42,919 nt of DNA from an uncultured Clostridia bacterium (lineage in GTDB: Bacteria; Bacillota; Clostridia; Christensenellales; Aristaeellaceae), in contig CAKUFG010000025.1 of assembly GCA_934647235.1 (NCBI GenBank), positions 1-42,919 on the forward strand, in the 5' to 3' direction. The notes under the pieces were generated by a model that was not told the DNA's origin, did not search any database, and saw nothing but the letters and a program-made list of their open reading frames with translations. The translations under genes and the position numbers were made by a program. How positions within the stretch are numbered: position 1 is the first letter of the stretch; every line of letters begins with the position of its first letter. Of the stretch, positions 1 through 7,501 are shown piece by piece.

Positions 1-776
1 AACAGCCAGCCCATAATGCTCTCTTCATGGGCAAACGCCTGTCCGCCGGAATGCTGATCGCGGAAGCCGCGCTCGGTGAAGAACTCTGCAGGCTTTACAT
101 CCAGTACGATCAGCCTGCCAATTTCTTCTTCCGTCAGCCCCTGCGCGGCGTACAGCCCGTGCAGCGCGTTATAGGTTTGAATGAAGGATTCGGAGCCGTA
201 ATAGCTGTCCTGTGCGCCGATGGCGAAGTAGACGGGCGTGCGTGCCTGCGCCAGTACGTTCAGATCGCCGTCCCACTGCGAGCTGGTGGCGAGGTACGCT
301 GTGAACAGCTCCGGCTTCGTGCCCATCACCAGCGAGCCGGTTTCACCGCCGCCGGACATGCCGTGCAGGTAGACGCTGGATGTATCTATGTTATAGTTTT
401 CGATAAAGTATTCTGTCAGGGCAATGGCTTCGTTGGCGGAGGTCTGGCCCCAATCGTTCAGCTGCGGCGAAAGCACGATCATCTTGTCGTTATAGTGGAT
501 GGCTTCAACGCCGAAATCCTCCACCATGTTTGCGCCGACGCCCTGAAAATACAGCCCTTCCCAGCCCGGCAGGGTCACGAACAGCGCATAGGGCTCGCTG
601 CCATCGTAGCTTTCGGGGATGTAGCTGCTGAAATGGATGTCTCCGATCTCGCTGTGCAGCACGTTGTCGTTGATGAATCCGCGCTGGGTCTGCGTGCCCG
701 GCATGAGGGTCTCCTCGGCTGCCGCCGTGCCGCACAGGCAGCACAGCAGCAGAAGGATGGACAGAAAGCGCTTCAT
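1..776 (-). CDS. Secreted esterase-like alpha/beta hydrolase, 3' end off the window
   Basis: Reading leftwards from an ATG at 776, the frame stays open for 258 codons to the window edge, so the C-terminus is missing. The protein starts MKRFLSILLLLCCLCGTAAA, a clear signal peptide with an AxA-type cleavage site, so it should be exported. A nucleophile elbow HGMSGGGE lies near residue 140, with a Ser in G-x-S-x-G context, followed by a strand-turn region YFAIGAQDSYYGSE that would carry the acidic residue. This fits the secreted esterase or depolymerase/prolyl-oligopeptidase-like group of alpha/beta hydrolases; the substrate is not evident. The catalytic His is probably near the visible end (DQHSGGQAF). 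It follows another hydrolase remnant by 18 bases on the same strand, so both were probably one operon. Start choice rests on the signal peptide; GGAGGCGTAG stands just upstream. Confidence 0.8.
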   Translation of the reverse strand, partial: MKRFLSILLLLCCLCGTAAAEETLMPGTQTQRGFINDNVLHSEIGDIHFSSYIPESYDGSEPYALFVTLPGWEGLYFQGVGANMVEDFGVEAIHYNDKMIVLSPQLNDWGQTSANEAIALTEYFIENYNIDTSSVYLHGMSGGGETGSLVMGTKPELFTAYLATSSQWDGDLNVLAQARTPVYFAIGAQDSYYGSESFIQTYNALHGLYAAQGLTEEEIGRLIVLDVKPAEFFTERGFRDQHSGGQAFAHEESIMGWL

Positions 777-794
777 GAACTACGCCTCCCTTGG

Positions 795-1210
795 TCAGTT
801 CAGGCCGTGTTCGCCCAGCCAGCTTTCGATGTTCGCAGCGATTTCATCGCTGTTCATTTCCTGGAACATGAAGTGACTGTTGCCGGTGATGCCGATCTTG
901 GGCAGATCGACCACGGTGCAGTCGCCGCCGTCGGCGTTATAATGCTCGGCGAAATCCAGCGCGCCGTCGCGTACCATCTTCCAGAAGCCGGTGGAGGCAA
1001 TGTCCTCGGGGCCGTTGTCGATGTAATCGCCAAAGTAGATGGCAATCGGAATCTTCGCCTCCAGCAGGCGGTTATACTGCTCGGAGCCGACCTGCGGCGT
1101 TCCGCCCGGCTCGATGGCGACGATCGCGGCGATATTTTCCACCGGTACGTCCCAACCGACCGCGCCGCCCTGTGAATGGGTAACAAAGATGGACTTATTG
1201 CCCGTGCGCA
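795..1210 (-). pseudogene. Alpha/beta hydrolase, C-terminal fragment (5' end lost)
   Basis: The frame ending at 795 encodes a nucleophile elbow THSQGGAVGWD, an acid-bearing region PIAIYFGDYIDNGPED and a catalytic-His region GNSHFMFQE, ending in SDEIAANIESWLGEHGLN. That is the C-terminal two thirds of an esterase of the alpha/beta hydrolase fold. The upstream part of the frame (beyond about 1210) is antisense to a flavodoxin C-terminus on the other strand and does not look like hydrolase, so the N-terminal third has been lost at a junction. Any product from the upstream ATG at 1406 would be a chimera without the oxyanion strand. The fragment sits 18 bases upstream of the secreted esterase gene. 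Boundary on the right is approximate. Confidence 0.65.
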
Positions 1211-1319
1211 CGGCGCGCAGGAAAAGGGCGTGCTCATCGGCAGCGGCGTGTACGAGCCGGGCAAGGTGAAGGACACGCCCGCCATGCAGCAAGCGTATCA
1301 GATGGGCAAAAATGTATAA
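1206..1319 (+). pseudogene. Flavodoxin-family protein, C-terminal remnant
   Basis: In the frame ending with TAA at 1317-1319 the codons spell GVLIGSGVYEPGKVKD followed by TPAMQQAYQMGKNV. This matches the usual end of clostridial NADPH-dependent FMN reductase/flavodoxin-like proteins (final helix ending in a G-K-x-V type motif). No start codon or flavodoxin N-terminus precedes it; instead the sequence runs head-to-head into the hydrolase fragment on the other strand. It ends 13 bases before the start of a complete flavodoxin-family gene, suggesting a former operon of two paralogues whose first member was mostly deleted. No function is expected. Confidence 0.6.
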
Positions 1320-1332
1320 AGGAGAGACAAGC

Positions 1333-1782
1333 ATGAGCATTCTGTTTATCAACGGCAGTCCCAACAAGCACGGAAATACCGCTTCTCTGGCGGCAGTGCT
1401 TCTCAAGGGCAGGGAATACGAAACCCTGAACCTGACCGACTATACCATCGGCGCTTACGGTCAGCAGCTTCCCGGCGACGATCTGGATACGGTCATCGCC
1501 GCGATGGAAAAGGCGGACACCATCGTCATCGGTTCGCCGCTGTACTGGCACAATATCTGCGGCAGCGTCCGCAATGTGCTGGATCGCTTCTATGGCCGCG
1601 TGGAAAGCGGCGGTCTGTCCGGGCGGAAGCTGTATTTCGTGTTCCAGGGCGCTGCGCCGGAAAAGTGGATGCTGGAAGCTGGCGAATACACCATGAAGCG
1701 TTTCGCCGCGCTGTACGGCATGCGCTATGAGGGCATGGTGACCAGCAAGGCGGAAGCCGAAAAGCTGAGCAAGACGCTCTGA
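1333..1782 (+). CDS. Flavodoxin-like NAD(P)H-dependent FMN reductase family protein
   Basis: A 149-residue protein beginning MSILFINGSPNKHGNTASLA, the phosphate-binding loop (GSPxxxGNT) of the NADPH-dependent FMN reductase/flavodoxin fold. IVIGSPLYWHNICGSVRNVLDRF is the second FMN-contacting segment, with YW against the isoalloxazine ring, and a late strand LYFVFQGAAPEKW follows. It probably carries FMN and moves electrons from NAD(P)H to an unknown acceptor in the cytoplasm. At about 150 residues it is at the short end of the family (often 170-200), and lacks the extended tail seen in the remnant just upstream. The start at 1333 is preferred over the in-frame ATG at 1312 because AAGGAGAG lies at 1319-1326, the right distance from 1333. 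Confidence 0.8.
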   Translation: MSILFINGSPNKHGNTASLAAVLLKGREYETLNLTDYTIGAYGQQLPGDDLDTVIAAMEKADTIVIGSPLYWHNICGSVRNVLDRFYGRVESGGLSGRKLYFVFQGAAPEKWMLEAGEYTMKRFAALYGMRYEGMVTSKAEAEKLSKTL

Positions 1783-1795
1783 GGAAGCGTCGCTA

Positions 1796-1885
1796 TGGAA
1801 ACGTCACCATGTATTCTCCCGCGTAGCTGAAAAATTTCTGGAGGAATTCCAGCTTACCGCCGCACACGAAAGCGCGGAGCGTTGA
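1796..1885 (+). pseudogene. Possible gene remnant (C-terminal coding scrap)
   Basis: Directly after the flavodoxin stop, an open frame without a start codon reads HHVFSRVAEKFLEEF then QLTAAHESAER and two adjacent stops. The amphipathic helix-like composition looks like the tail of a real protein rather than random sequence, but I cannot name the family. It may be the end of a gene removed by deletion. Confidence 0.2.
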
Positions 1886-1924
1886 TAACGGAATCCATCC
1901 TCCGCAAAAATATATACCCGCAGC

Positions 1925-1972
1925 AAAAGCGCCCTTGCCTAAAAGGATGACTCCGGCATGGGCGTTTTTTGT
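1925..1972 (+). terminator. Rho-independent terminator
   Basis: CGCCCTTGCC at 1930-1939 pairs with GGCATGGGCG at 1955-1964 (one mismatch), flanked by AAAAG on the left and a run of six T on the right. It ends transcription from the flavodoxin gene, and the A-run on the left could also serve the leftward Fe-S gene. Confidence 0.75.
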
Positions 1973-2019
1973 TAGTTTATTTTAATGAGGTCTTTTACAC
2001 TCGTTCCGCTTTTCCATCT

Positions 2020-2730
2020 TTATTCAAGGATTCTCCCGTCCGTAGAAATGGTCACAACCTGCCAGGGAATGAACTTTTCACTCTGCTGCAATGCTATTTT
2101 TGCGGCATGCTCCAGACCGCCGCAGCAGGGAACCTCCATGCGGACGATGGTGACGCTCTGGATATCGTTATTGCGGATGATCTCGGTGAGCTTCTCGGAA
2201 TAGTCCACGCCGTCCAGCTTGGGGCAGCCTACCAGCGTGATATGCCCCTTGATAAAGCGCTCATGGAAGGCGGCATAGGCATAAGCCGTGCAGTCGGCGG
2301 CGATGAGCAGCCTTGCGCCGTCAAAGTAGGGCGCGTTCACAGGAACCAGCTTGATCTGCACCGGCCACTGGGAAAGCCGGCTTTGCGCCTGGGCAGGAGC
2401 CATCTCAACGCCTGACGGCTCTGCGTGCTGAATCGTTTTCATCCGCGTTCCGGGGCAGCCGCCGTGAAGGCGCAGCCCCTCCTGCTGCAGCTTCTTCTGC
2501 TTGTTGGCCAGCACCGCCTGCTCATCATAGGCGGCAGCCTCGCGCTCCACAAAGGTAATGGCTCCGGTGGGGCAGGCGGGCAGGCAATCGCCCAGACCGT
2601 CGCAATAATCGTCCCGCATCAGCTTCGCCTTGCCATCCACCATGGCAATTGCGCCCTCATGACAGGCAGCGGCACAGGCGCCGCAGCCATTGCACTTATC
2701 CTGATCGATTTCAATGATTCTTCTTTTCAT
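2020..2730 (-). CDS. 4Fe-4S dicluster ferredoxin-type iron-sulfur protein
   Basis: The 236-residue protein opens with KCNGCGACAAACHEGAI, a standard C-x2-C-x2-C-x3-C cluster site near residues 14-25. A second site follows as YCDGLGDCLPACPTGAI, where the usual second Cys is replaced by Leu-Gly spacing (C-x5-C-x3-C-P), as is common in this clostridial family. The C-terminal 150 residues hold further Cys (HGGCPGT, VGCPKLDG, EVPCCGGLEHA), suggesting another metal or cluster site. It is a cytoplasmic electron-transfer or sensing protein of uncharacterised role. It is divergent from the Crp/Fnr gene across 89 bases, a pairing often seen in anaerobe redox or nitrosative-stress loci. GAAGGAGA precedes the ATG at 2730. 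Confidence 0.8.
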   Translation of the reverse strand: MKRRIIEIDQDKCNGCGACAAACHEGAIAMVDGKAKLMRDDYCDGLGDCLPACPTGAITFVEREAAAYDEQAVLANKQKKLQQEGLRLHGGCPGTRMKTIQHAEPSGVEMAPAQAQSRLSQWPVQIKLVPVNAPYFDGARLLIAADCTAYAYAAFHERFIKGHITLVGCPKLDGVDYSEKLTEIIRNNDIQSVTIVRMEVPCCGGLEHAAKIALQQSEKFIPWQVVTISTDGRILE

Positions 2731-2755
2731 AGCAAAGTCTCCTTCCTTGCTTTTT

Positions 2756-2805
2756 CGCTCGTATTATAGTATATTGAATTCATCAAGTCTGTTGAATTTT
2801 CAACA
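2756..2805 (-). promoter_or_regulatory. Crp/Fnr-type operator and leftward promoter of the Fe-S gene
   Basis: A perfect inverted repeat of 7-base arms, TGTTGAA-TT-TTCAACA, lies at 2790-2805. On the minus strand a TATAAT sits at 2768-2763, which would start transcription near 2756, placing the palindrome centre about 41-42 bases upstream. That is the class II activator position for Crp/Fnr proteins. A second partial site TTGAATTCATCAA lies at 2774-2786. The same palindrome ends 14 bases before the crp-like gene's start, so it may also autoregulate it. The TSS is inferred. Confidence 0.55.
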
Positions 2806-2819
2806 AAGCGAGGGCTTTT

Positions 2820-3482
2820 ATGAGAGAATTTTTGCCTGTTATCCGATCCGCTCAGCTATTTTCGGGCATTTCTGAGGAGGAGCTGACCGCGGTGCTTTCT
2901 TGCCTTCACGCAGAACAAAAGGCTTTTCCAAAAGAAGCCTTTGTGCTGCGCGCCGGCGACACGGTGGAGTCCATCGGCCTGGTGCTGTCCGGCAGCGTCC
3001 TGATCATCCAGGAGGATGTCTGGGGCAATCGCAACATTCTCTCCAAGGCGGGGCCGGGGCAGACCTTTGCCGCCGCCTATGCCTGTGCGCCCGGCTCGGT
3101 GCTGAACGCAGGCGTCATCGCGGAAACGCCTGCGACGGTCATGTTTTTCAATGTAAAGCGTATCCTGGATGTGTGCCCGTCCGCCTGCGCGTACCATGGC
3201 CGCATCATCCGCAATCTGCTCGGCGAGCTTGCCGCGAAAAACCTGCGTTTCAGTGAGAAGCTCACGCACATGGGGCAGCGCACCACGCGGGCAAAGCTGA
3301 TGTCCTATCTGTCCGCCCAGGCCCGGCAGCGCGGAGAATACGAGTTTGACATCCCGTTTTCCCGGCAGCAGCTTGCGGATTATCTGGGGGTGGAGCGCAG
3401 CGGCCTGTCGCTGGAGCTGGGCAAAATGCGCAGCGAGGGACTTGTGGACTTTCGCAGAAACCATTTTATTCTGAAGGTATAA
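2820..3482 (+). CDS. Crp/Fnr family transcriptional regulator
   Basis: A 220-residue regulator: residues 1-120 form a cyclic-nucleotide-binding-type beta roll (FPKEAFVLRAGDTVESIGLVLSG), then a long dimer helix, and residues 150-220 form a winged helix (FSRQQLADYLGVERSGLSLELGKMRSEGLV), with recognition helix around ERSGLSLELGK. No N-terminal FNR-type Cys cluster is visible; scattered Cys (positions near 90 and 118-122) do not make a clear cluster site. It probably binds a small effector or haem-like ligand and regulates the divergent Fe-S gene through the palindrome between them. GAGGGCTTTT serves as a modest ribosome site. The family assignment is firm; the effector is unknown. Confidence 0.9.
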   Translation: MREFLPVIRSAQLFSGISEEELTAVLSCLHAEQKAFPKEAFVLRAGDTVESIGLVLSGSVLIIQEDVWGNRNILSKAGPGQTFAAAYACAPGSVLNAGVIAETPATVMFFNVKRILDVCPSACAYHGRIIRNLLGELAAKNLRFSEKLTHMGQRTTRAKLMSYLSAQARQRGEYEFDIPFSRQQLADYLGVERSGLSLELGKMRSEGLVDFRRNHFILKV

Positions 3483-3598
3483 CTGCAGAAAAGCATGCGC
3501 GTTTTTTGTCAGTTAAATGCTGTCCGTGACGAAGAGCGGCAGACGCTTGTCCCGGACAAGCATGCTTACAGCATTCGGCTCCTGCGCTGAGCTTTTCC

Positions 3599-3627
3599 TT
3601 GACAGCTTGTCCGTTTACGTGTTACGA
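3599..3627 (+). promoter_or_regulatory. Sigma-A type promoter
   Basis: TTGACA at 3599-3604, a 17-base spacer, and TTACGA at 3622-3627 precede the metallo-hydrolase gene by about 70 bases. The -35 is consensus and the -10 is weak. The 216-base gap between the crp-like gene and this gene otherwise shows no gene. Confidence 0.5.
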
Positions 3628-3698
3628 TCGCGTCTGGAAGGGGATGCGGCGTGCGCCGCAGCTTCATCCTTTCCAGAACCTTCAAGGAGGGTCCGAGC

Positions 3699-4361
3699 AT
3701 GCTGATTTTTCATCATGGGCACAGTGAATTTCTATTGGAGCTGGCCGACGGCTATCGCATCCTTACCGATCCCTTCGACGCGCATGTGGGCTATCCCATG
3801 CGCCGGGTACGCTGCGACGCGGTGACGGTCAGCCACGCGCACGGCGATCACAGCGAGGTGAGCAAGGCGGAAAATTACACCGCACTGGTGGATCATGCCG
3901 GAACCACCGTGCTGGCCCCCGGCGTGGTGGTCACGGGCATTGAAAGCTGGCATGACGATCAGCAGGGCGCGCTGCGCGGGCCCAACCGCATTTATATTTT
4001 TGAAGCCGACGGCCTGCGCATTGCGCACCTGGGCGATCTGGGCGCGTGGGACGACGCGCTGGCCGAGCGCCTGACCGGGCTGGATATCCTGCTGATTCCG
4101 GTGGGCGGCTATTATACCATCGATGCGCGCAGCGCCGCCGCCCTGTGCCATCGCGTGCAGCCGCGCATGGTCATTCCCATGCATTACCGCACGCAGGCAA
4201 ACGCGGCTTGGCCCATCGCGCCGGCAGAGGATTTTCTTTCCGTCATGGATGCACAGGATGCGCCGCGCATGCCGCTTTTGCGCGTGACGGCCAAGGACCT
4301 GAGCGAGCAGCCGCGCGTGGCTGTGCTGACCGAAGCAATCGTTCCCACAGGCGCGAAATAA
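3699..4361 (+). CDS. Metallo-beta-lactamase-fold metal-dependent hydrolase
   Basis: The 220-residue product has the fold's metal site VSHAHGDHSEV (HxHxDH) near residues 47-57, a later metal ligand AHLGDLG with Asp, and a C-terminal His in PRMVIPMHYRT. The N-terminus MLIFHHGHSEFLLE with DPFD matches the UPF0173/UlaG-like branch of MBL-fold hydrolases (COG2220), which act on small phosphoesters or lactones; the substrate here is unknown. Zn or Mn would bind the His/Asp set. The start at 3699 is set by AAGGAGG at 3684-3690; an earlier in-frame ATG at 3651 lacks such a site. It precedes the DeoR regulator by 66 bases, with that gene having its own promoter, so they may be functionally linked as in ula-type loci. 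Confidence 0.85.
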   Translation: MLIFHHGHSEFLLELADGYRILTDPFDAHVGYPMRRVRCDAVTVSHAHGDHSEVSKAENYTALVDHAGTTVLAPGVVVTGIESWHDDQQGALRGPNRIYIFEADGLRIAHLGDLGAWDDALAERLTGLDILLIPVGGYYTIDARSAAALCHRVQPRMVIPMHYRTQANAAWPIAPAEDFLSVMDAQDAPRMPLLRVTAKDLSEQPRVAVLTEAIVPTGAK

Positions 4362-4364
4362 TGC

Positions 4365-4394
4365 TTGCCAGCTCCTGCCAGGGCATGGTATAAT
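4365..4394 (+). promoter_or_regulatory. Promoter of the DeoR-family gene
   Basis: TTGCCA at 4365-4370 and a perfect TATAAT at 4389-4394 with an 18-base spacer, 34 bases before the ATG at 4428. Confidence 0.6.
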
Positions 4395-4427
4395 GATTGT
4401 GATTCTAAAGAACGGAACAAGCACAGC

Positions 4428-5186
4428 ATGAATATGGATCAACGCCGGGAAAAAATCGTCAGCCTGATCAACCGCGAGGGGTCGGTCAGCTTTACCAAAC
4501 TAAAGGAAAACTTTCACCAGGTATCCGAGATGACGCTGCGGCGCGATCTGGAATACCTGGACCGCAGCAAGCGCATCATCCGCACGCATGGCGGCGCGCG
4601 CTCGGTAGAGGTGCTCATCGGCACGGACGATCTGTACCTCAAGCGCACCACCCGCAATGCGGACGAAAAGAAGATCATCGCCGAAAAGGCCGTCGGCCTT
4701 CTGCAGGAAAACACCACCATTTTTCTGGATTCCGGCTCTACCTGCACGGAGTTTGCCCGCCATATCCCCGACGGGCCGTACATGATCTTTACCACCTCGC
4801 TCAGCGGCGCGCTGGAGCTGGCGCGCCTGCAGCAGGCGCAGGTGCATATCATCGGCGGGCATATGAACGCCTCCAGCCTGTCGCTCAAGGGCGCCATGAC
4901 GGTGCGCGATCTGTCGATGATCAATTTTCACACCGCCTTTATCGGCGTAACGGGGTATATCCACTCCCGCGGCTTCACCTGCGGCTCGCCCGAGGAATGC
5001 GAGCTGAAGCGCACAGTGATCGAGCACTCCGAAAAGGCCGTGATGCTGATGGATACGCAGAAAATCGGCGTGACCAGCATGTGCACCTTCGCCCGGGCGG
5101 AGGATGTGAGCGCCGTGGTTTCCGACGGCGCGCTGGATGAAAAGACGCTGCGCGAGTTTGAACGCGCTGGAGCGGAAGTGCTGTAA
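4428..5186 (+). CDS. DeoR/GlpR family transcriptional regulator
   Basis: The 252-residue protein begins MNMDQRREKIVSLINREGSV, then the DeoR-type helix-turn-helix with the family signature MTLRRDLEYLD around residues 35-46 and IRTHGGA. Residues 75-240 form the sugar-phosphate-binding domain (DEKKIIAEKAV, FLDSGSTCTEFA, HIIGGHMN, FIGVTGYIHSRGFTC). Such proteins repress sugar catabolic operons until a phosphorylated sugar binds. The neighbouring MBL-fold gene is a plausible target but no operator was identified. The ribosome site is weak (AAAGAACGGAAC), so the ATG at 4434 remains possible. Confidence 0.9.
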   Translation: MNMDQRREKIVSLINREGSVSFTKLKENFHQVSEMTLRRDLEYLDRSKRIIRTHGGARSVEVLIGTDDLYLKRTTRNADEKKIIAEKAVGLLQENTTIFLDSGSTCTEFARHIPDGPYMIFTTSLSGALELARLQQAQVHIIGGHMNASSLSLKGAMTVRDLSMINFHTAFIGVTGYIHSRGFTCGSPEECELKRTVIEHSEKAVMLMDTQKIGVTSMCTFARAEDVSAVVSDGALDEKTLREFERAGAEVL

Positions 5187-5208
5187 CAGGCCGTATATCA
5201 AAAATATG

Positions 5209-5244
5209 AAACGCCTTCCTTCATGACTGAAAGAAGGCGTTTTT
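5209..5244 (+). terminator. Rho-independent terminator, probably bidirectional
   Basis: ACGCCTTC at 5211-5218 pairs with GAAGGCGT at 5233-5240, followed by a T run. It lies after the DeoR gene and 48 bases before the end of the leftward ATPase gene. Confidence 0.8.
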
Positions 5245-5291
5245 GCGTCGGAAAAACCGCCGCCCGGAGCTTTCTCGGATAAACAGGCCAG

Positions 5292-6032
5292 TCATTCCGC
5301 CAGCAGCTTTTTCAGCAGACCTTCGCGCTGCTCGATGAACATGCGCGTCACCTGGTAGCTTTCGGTATCGGTATAGGCGATGGGGCGCAGGGCGTCGCCA
5401 TCCAGGGAGAGCAGCTCCGCGCCGGGCAGGCCCAGCAGGATGGGCGAGTGCGTGACCATGATAAACTGCGCGTGGGCCTGGGCAAGGCGGTAGATTTCCA
5501 GCAGCAGCGTCAGCTGGCGCTGGGGAGACAGCGCGGCCTCGGGCTCATCCAGCAGATACAGCCCCTCGGGCTGAAAATTGGCCTGCACCATGGCCAGGAA
5601 GCTTTCGCCATGGGATTGATGATGCAGCGATTTGCCGCCGTAGCGGGCGTAATAGTACTCTTCTAAATCGTCGTCACGATAGTTTTCAGCCTGCGTTGCT
5701 ACATTATAAAAGCTCTCCGCGCGCAGGAAATAGCTCCATGCAGGCTTGCGATAGCTGCGGATCAGCCGCATCGCGCCGCACAGCTCGGAATGCGAATCAT
5801 AGGTGGAAAACCTGAAATTGCGCGTGCCGCCCTCGGGGTTGAAGCCCGCAGCCACGGCGATGGCCTCCAACAGGGTGGATTTGCCCGTGCCGTTCTCTCC
5901 TACCAGGCAGGTGACGGGCTGCATGAAAGAAAGCTCGTTCAGGCTGCGCAGGGCGGGAATGCCGCGCAGATAGCTCCCCTCCGGGATGCGCGACCAGTCG
6001 ATCTGCAAGCCCTGGATAAAATTACTGTTCAT
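5292..6032 (-). CDS. AAA/ABC-type ATPase (AAA_21-like, COG3910)
   Basis: The 246-residue soluble ATPase has Walker A GENGTGKSTL near residue 46, a signature-like stretch HHQSHGESFLAM near 140, Walker B GLYLLDEPEAALSPQRQ near 158-174 and switch His MVTHSPILLGLPG near 192. It has no membrane segments and no transporter partner. The compact layout matches stand-alone ATPases of COG3910, thought to act in DNA- or stress-related roles, but no substrate can be read from the sequence. GGAGGCTCTC before the ATG at 6032 supports the start. It is a single-gene unit between a terminator and a GC-rich hairpin. Confidence 0.85.
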   Translation of the reverse strand: MNSNFIQGLQIDWSRIPEGSYLRGIPALRSLNELSFMQPVTCLVGENGTGKSTLLEAIAVAAGFNPEGGTRNFRFSTYDSHSELCGAMRLIRSYRKPAWSYFLRAESFYNVATQAENYRDDDLEEYYYARYGGKSLHHQSHGESFLAMVQANFQPEGLYLLDEPEAALSPQRQLTLLLEIYRLAQAHAQFIMVTHSPILLGLPGAELLSLDGDALRPIAYTDTESYQVTRMFIEQREGLLKKLLAE

Positions 6033-6124
6033 GAGAGCCTCCTTTCCTGCTTTATGCCATGGGGCGGCTTTGAGTATACCACACCTTTATTTTTCTGTAT
6101 AGAGATTCATGTGTATGGCAAACA

Positions 6125-6165
6125 GGCAGGGAACCGTCCGGAGTCTCTCCGGGCGGCTCGCTGCC
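6125..6165 (-). terminator. GC-rich hairpin after the S33-type hydrolase gene
   Basis: GGCAG at 6125 pairs with CTGCC near 6165, and an inner stem pairs CCGTCCGGAG with CTCCGGGCGG (6134-6154). There is no T run on the minus strand, so termination is likely but not certain. Confidence 0.4.
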
Positions 6166-6187
6166 TATGCGCTGTCTCTTTATGATA

Positions 6188-7114
6188 TTAGCCCAGTACG
6201 CCGTCGATAAAGCGGATCAGCCCCGCTTCCACCTCGTCGCGCAGCTCCAGCTCGTTGTGGATTTCGTGCCGGTAGCCGGGGTAGGCATGCACGCTGACGC
6301 GGTGGCCGCTGCGGGCCAGCAGGTTGGCGCAATGATACAGGCCCTCGCCGTAATTGCCGCAGGGATCCTGATCGCCCGCAATCAGATAGGCCGGGATATC
6401 GCACGGCACGCTGCGCGCCCACTCATCGTTCTCAATATAATGATACAGCTGCACAAAGTCCCACACCAGCTCCAGGGTGGTATCAAAGGTGTTGAACATA
6501 TCCTGCCCGTGATCGATCACCACGCGCGGATCGTTGGCCACCCAGGCGGAGGCGTTGATGGGATTCTCGATGCGATCGTTCGCGCCCGCCAGCACGCGGC
6601 CAAACCACGCCCCGCCCGGCTGATAACGATCGCGCTCATACTCCGCGCGGAATTCTTCACTATGATACATTTCCTCGCAGCCCGGAATCTGCGAGCACAC
6701 GCCGCACAGCATCAGCGCGCGGATATCCTGCCCATACAGGGCGGCGTAGCCGCGGGCCAGCATGCTGCCCCAGCTGTGGCCGAACACCATGAACGGCGCA
6801 TCCGGGAAATCGCGCACGGCGATATCGTGCAGGCTCTTTTCATCCTTCAGGTAGGTCATAAAACCACCCGAGTGCGGATCGCCCAGCGTGCTGTTATCCA
6901 CGCCCGTTTTGCCATGGCCGATATGATCGTCCGCATACACGGCGAAGCCCGCCTGATTGAAGGCGGAGATCATATGCAGATAGCGGCGGGAATGCTCGCC
7001 GTAGCCGTGCATCAGCTGAATCACCCCGCGCGGCGTGCCCAGCGGCGTGTAGGCCCAGGCGCGCACGGTATCGCGGCCATTGGCGGAAGGAAAGGAAATC
7101 TCTCTCAAGGACAT
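6188..7114 (-). CDS. Alpha/beta hydrolase, S33/monoglyceride-lipase (lysophospholipase) type
   Basis: The 308-residue cytoplasmic protein carries an oxyanion motif QLMHGYGEHSRRYLHMI near residues 33-49, a nucleophile elbow FGHSWGSML (G-x-S-x-G) near residue 110, the acid region LIAGDQDPCGNYGEG near 250 and catalytic His in YPGYRHEIHNE near 280. These are the Hydrolase_4/serine aminopeptidase S33 hallmarks of PldB/monoacylglycerol lipase-like enzymes, which cleave acyl esters. No signal peptide is present. GGAGGCGC precedes ATG 7114. The exact substrate is unknown. Confidence 0.9.
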   Translation of the reverse strand: MSLREISFPSANGRDTVRAWAYTPLGTPRGVIQLMHGYGEHSRRYLHMISAFNQAGFAVYADDHIGHGKTGVDNSTLGDPHSGGFMTYLKDEKSLHDIAVRDFPDAPFMVFGHSWGSMLARGYAALYGQDIRALMLCGVCSQIPGCEEMYHSEEFRAEYERDRYQPGGAWFGRVLAGANDRIENPINASAWVANDPRVVIDHGQDMFNTFDTTLELVWDFVQLYHYIENDEWARSVPCDIPAYLIAGDQDPCGNYGEGLYHCANLLARSGHRVSVHAYPGYRHEIHNELELRDEVEAGLIRFIDGVLG

Positions 7115-7501
7115 AAATGCGCCTCCGTTTCAGTTATAAAATGCAATTTAAAGTGCTTTCCCGTTTGAATGTCTTAATAATATATGAAATCGGCCATTTT
7201 GTCAATGATAAGAGCACATGCAAATGGAACTGGAAGATTTTAGCGTTTCAAAGGCGTTTTTTTCCCGTATTTTGATTATTTTTTATGGGAAATTTAACAT
7301 CCGCGCGTTAAAATTTGTGAATACCGCTTGATTTCTGGCACAAAACATGTATAATATAAGCAGGTTTGCGGACTGGATTGTACTTTTCAGCTTTTGAAAG
7401 GCAGTTTTTTTCGCTTTCAAAAATTGAAACGTTCCATTTTAGAAGCACCGCAGATGATCTTTTTCCAGCATCACAGATAAACAATAGGAGGCATTTTTAC
7501 G
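7115..7501 (+). promoter_or_regulatory. Divergent intergenic region with importer promoter and inverted repeats
   Basis: The 387-base gap holds no gene. TTGATT at 7328-7333 and TATAAT at 7350-7355 (16-base spacer) form a rightward promoter. Downstream, TTTTGAAAG at 7392-7400 is inverted as CTTTCAAAA at 7414-7422, and overlapping this TTTCAA-AAA-TTGAAA forms a second inverted repeat at 7415-7429. These look like an operator or 5' leader structure for the sugar importer. GGAGG near 7487-7491 is its ribosome site. Confidence 0.5.

Noticed and set aside
27..1175. 382-residue rightward open frame
   Set aside because: It is antisense to two hydrolase frames with clear catalytic motifs and a signal peptide; its own sequence is Ala/Gly/His/Val-rich without domains.
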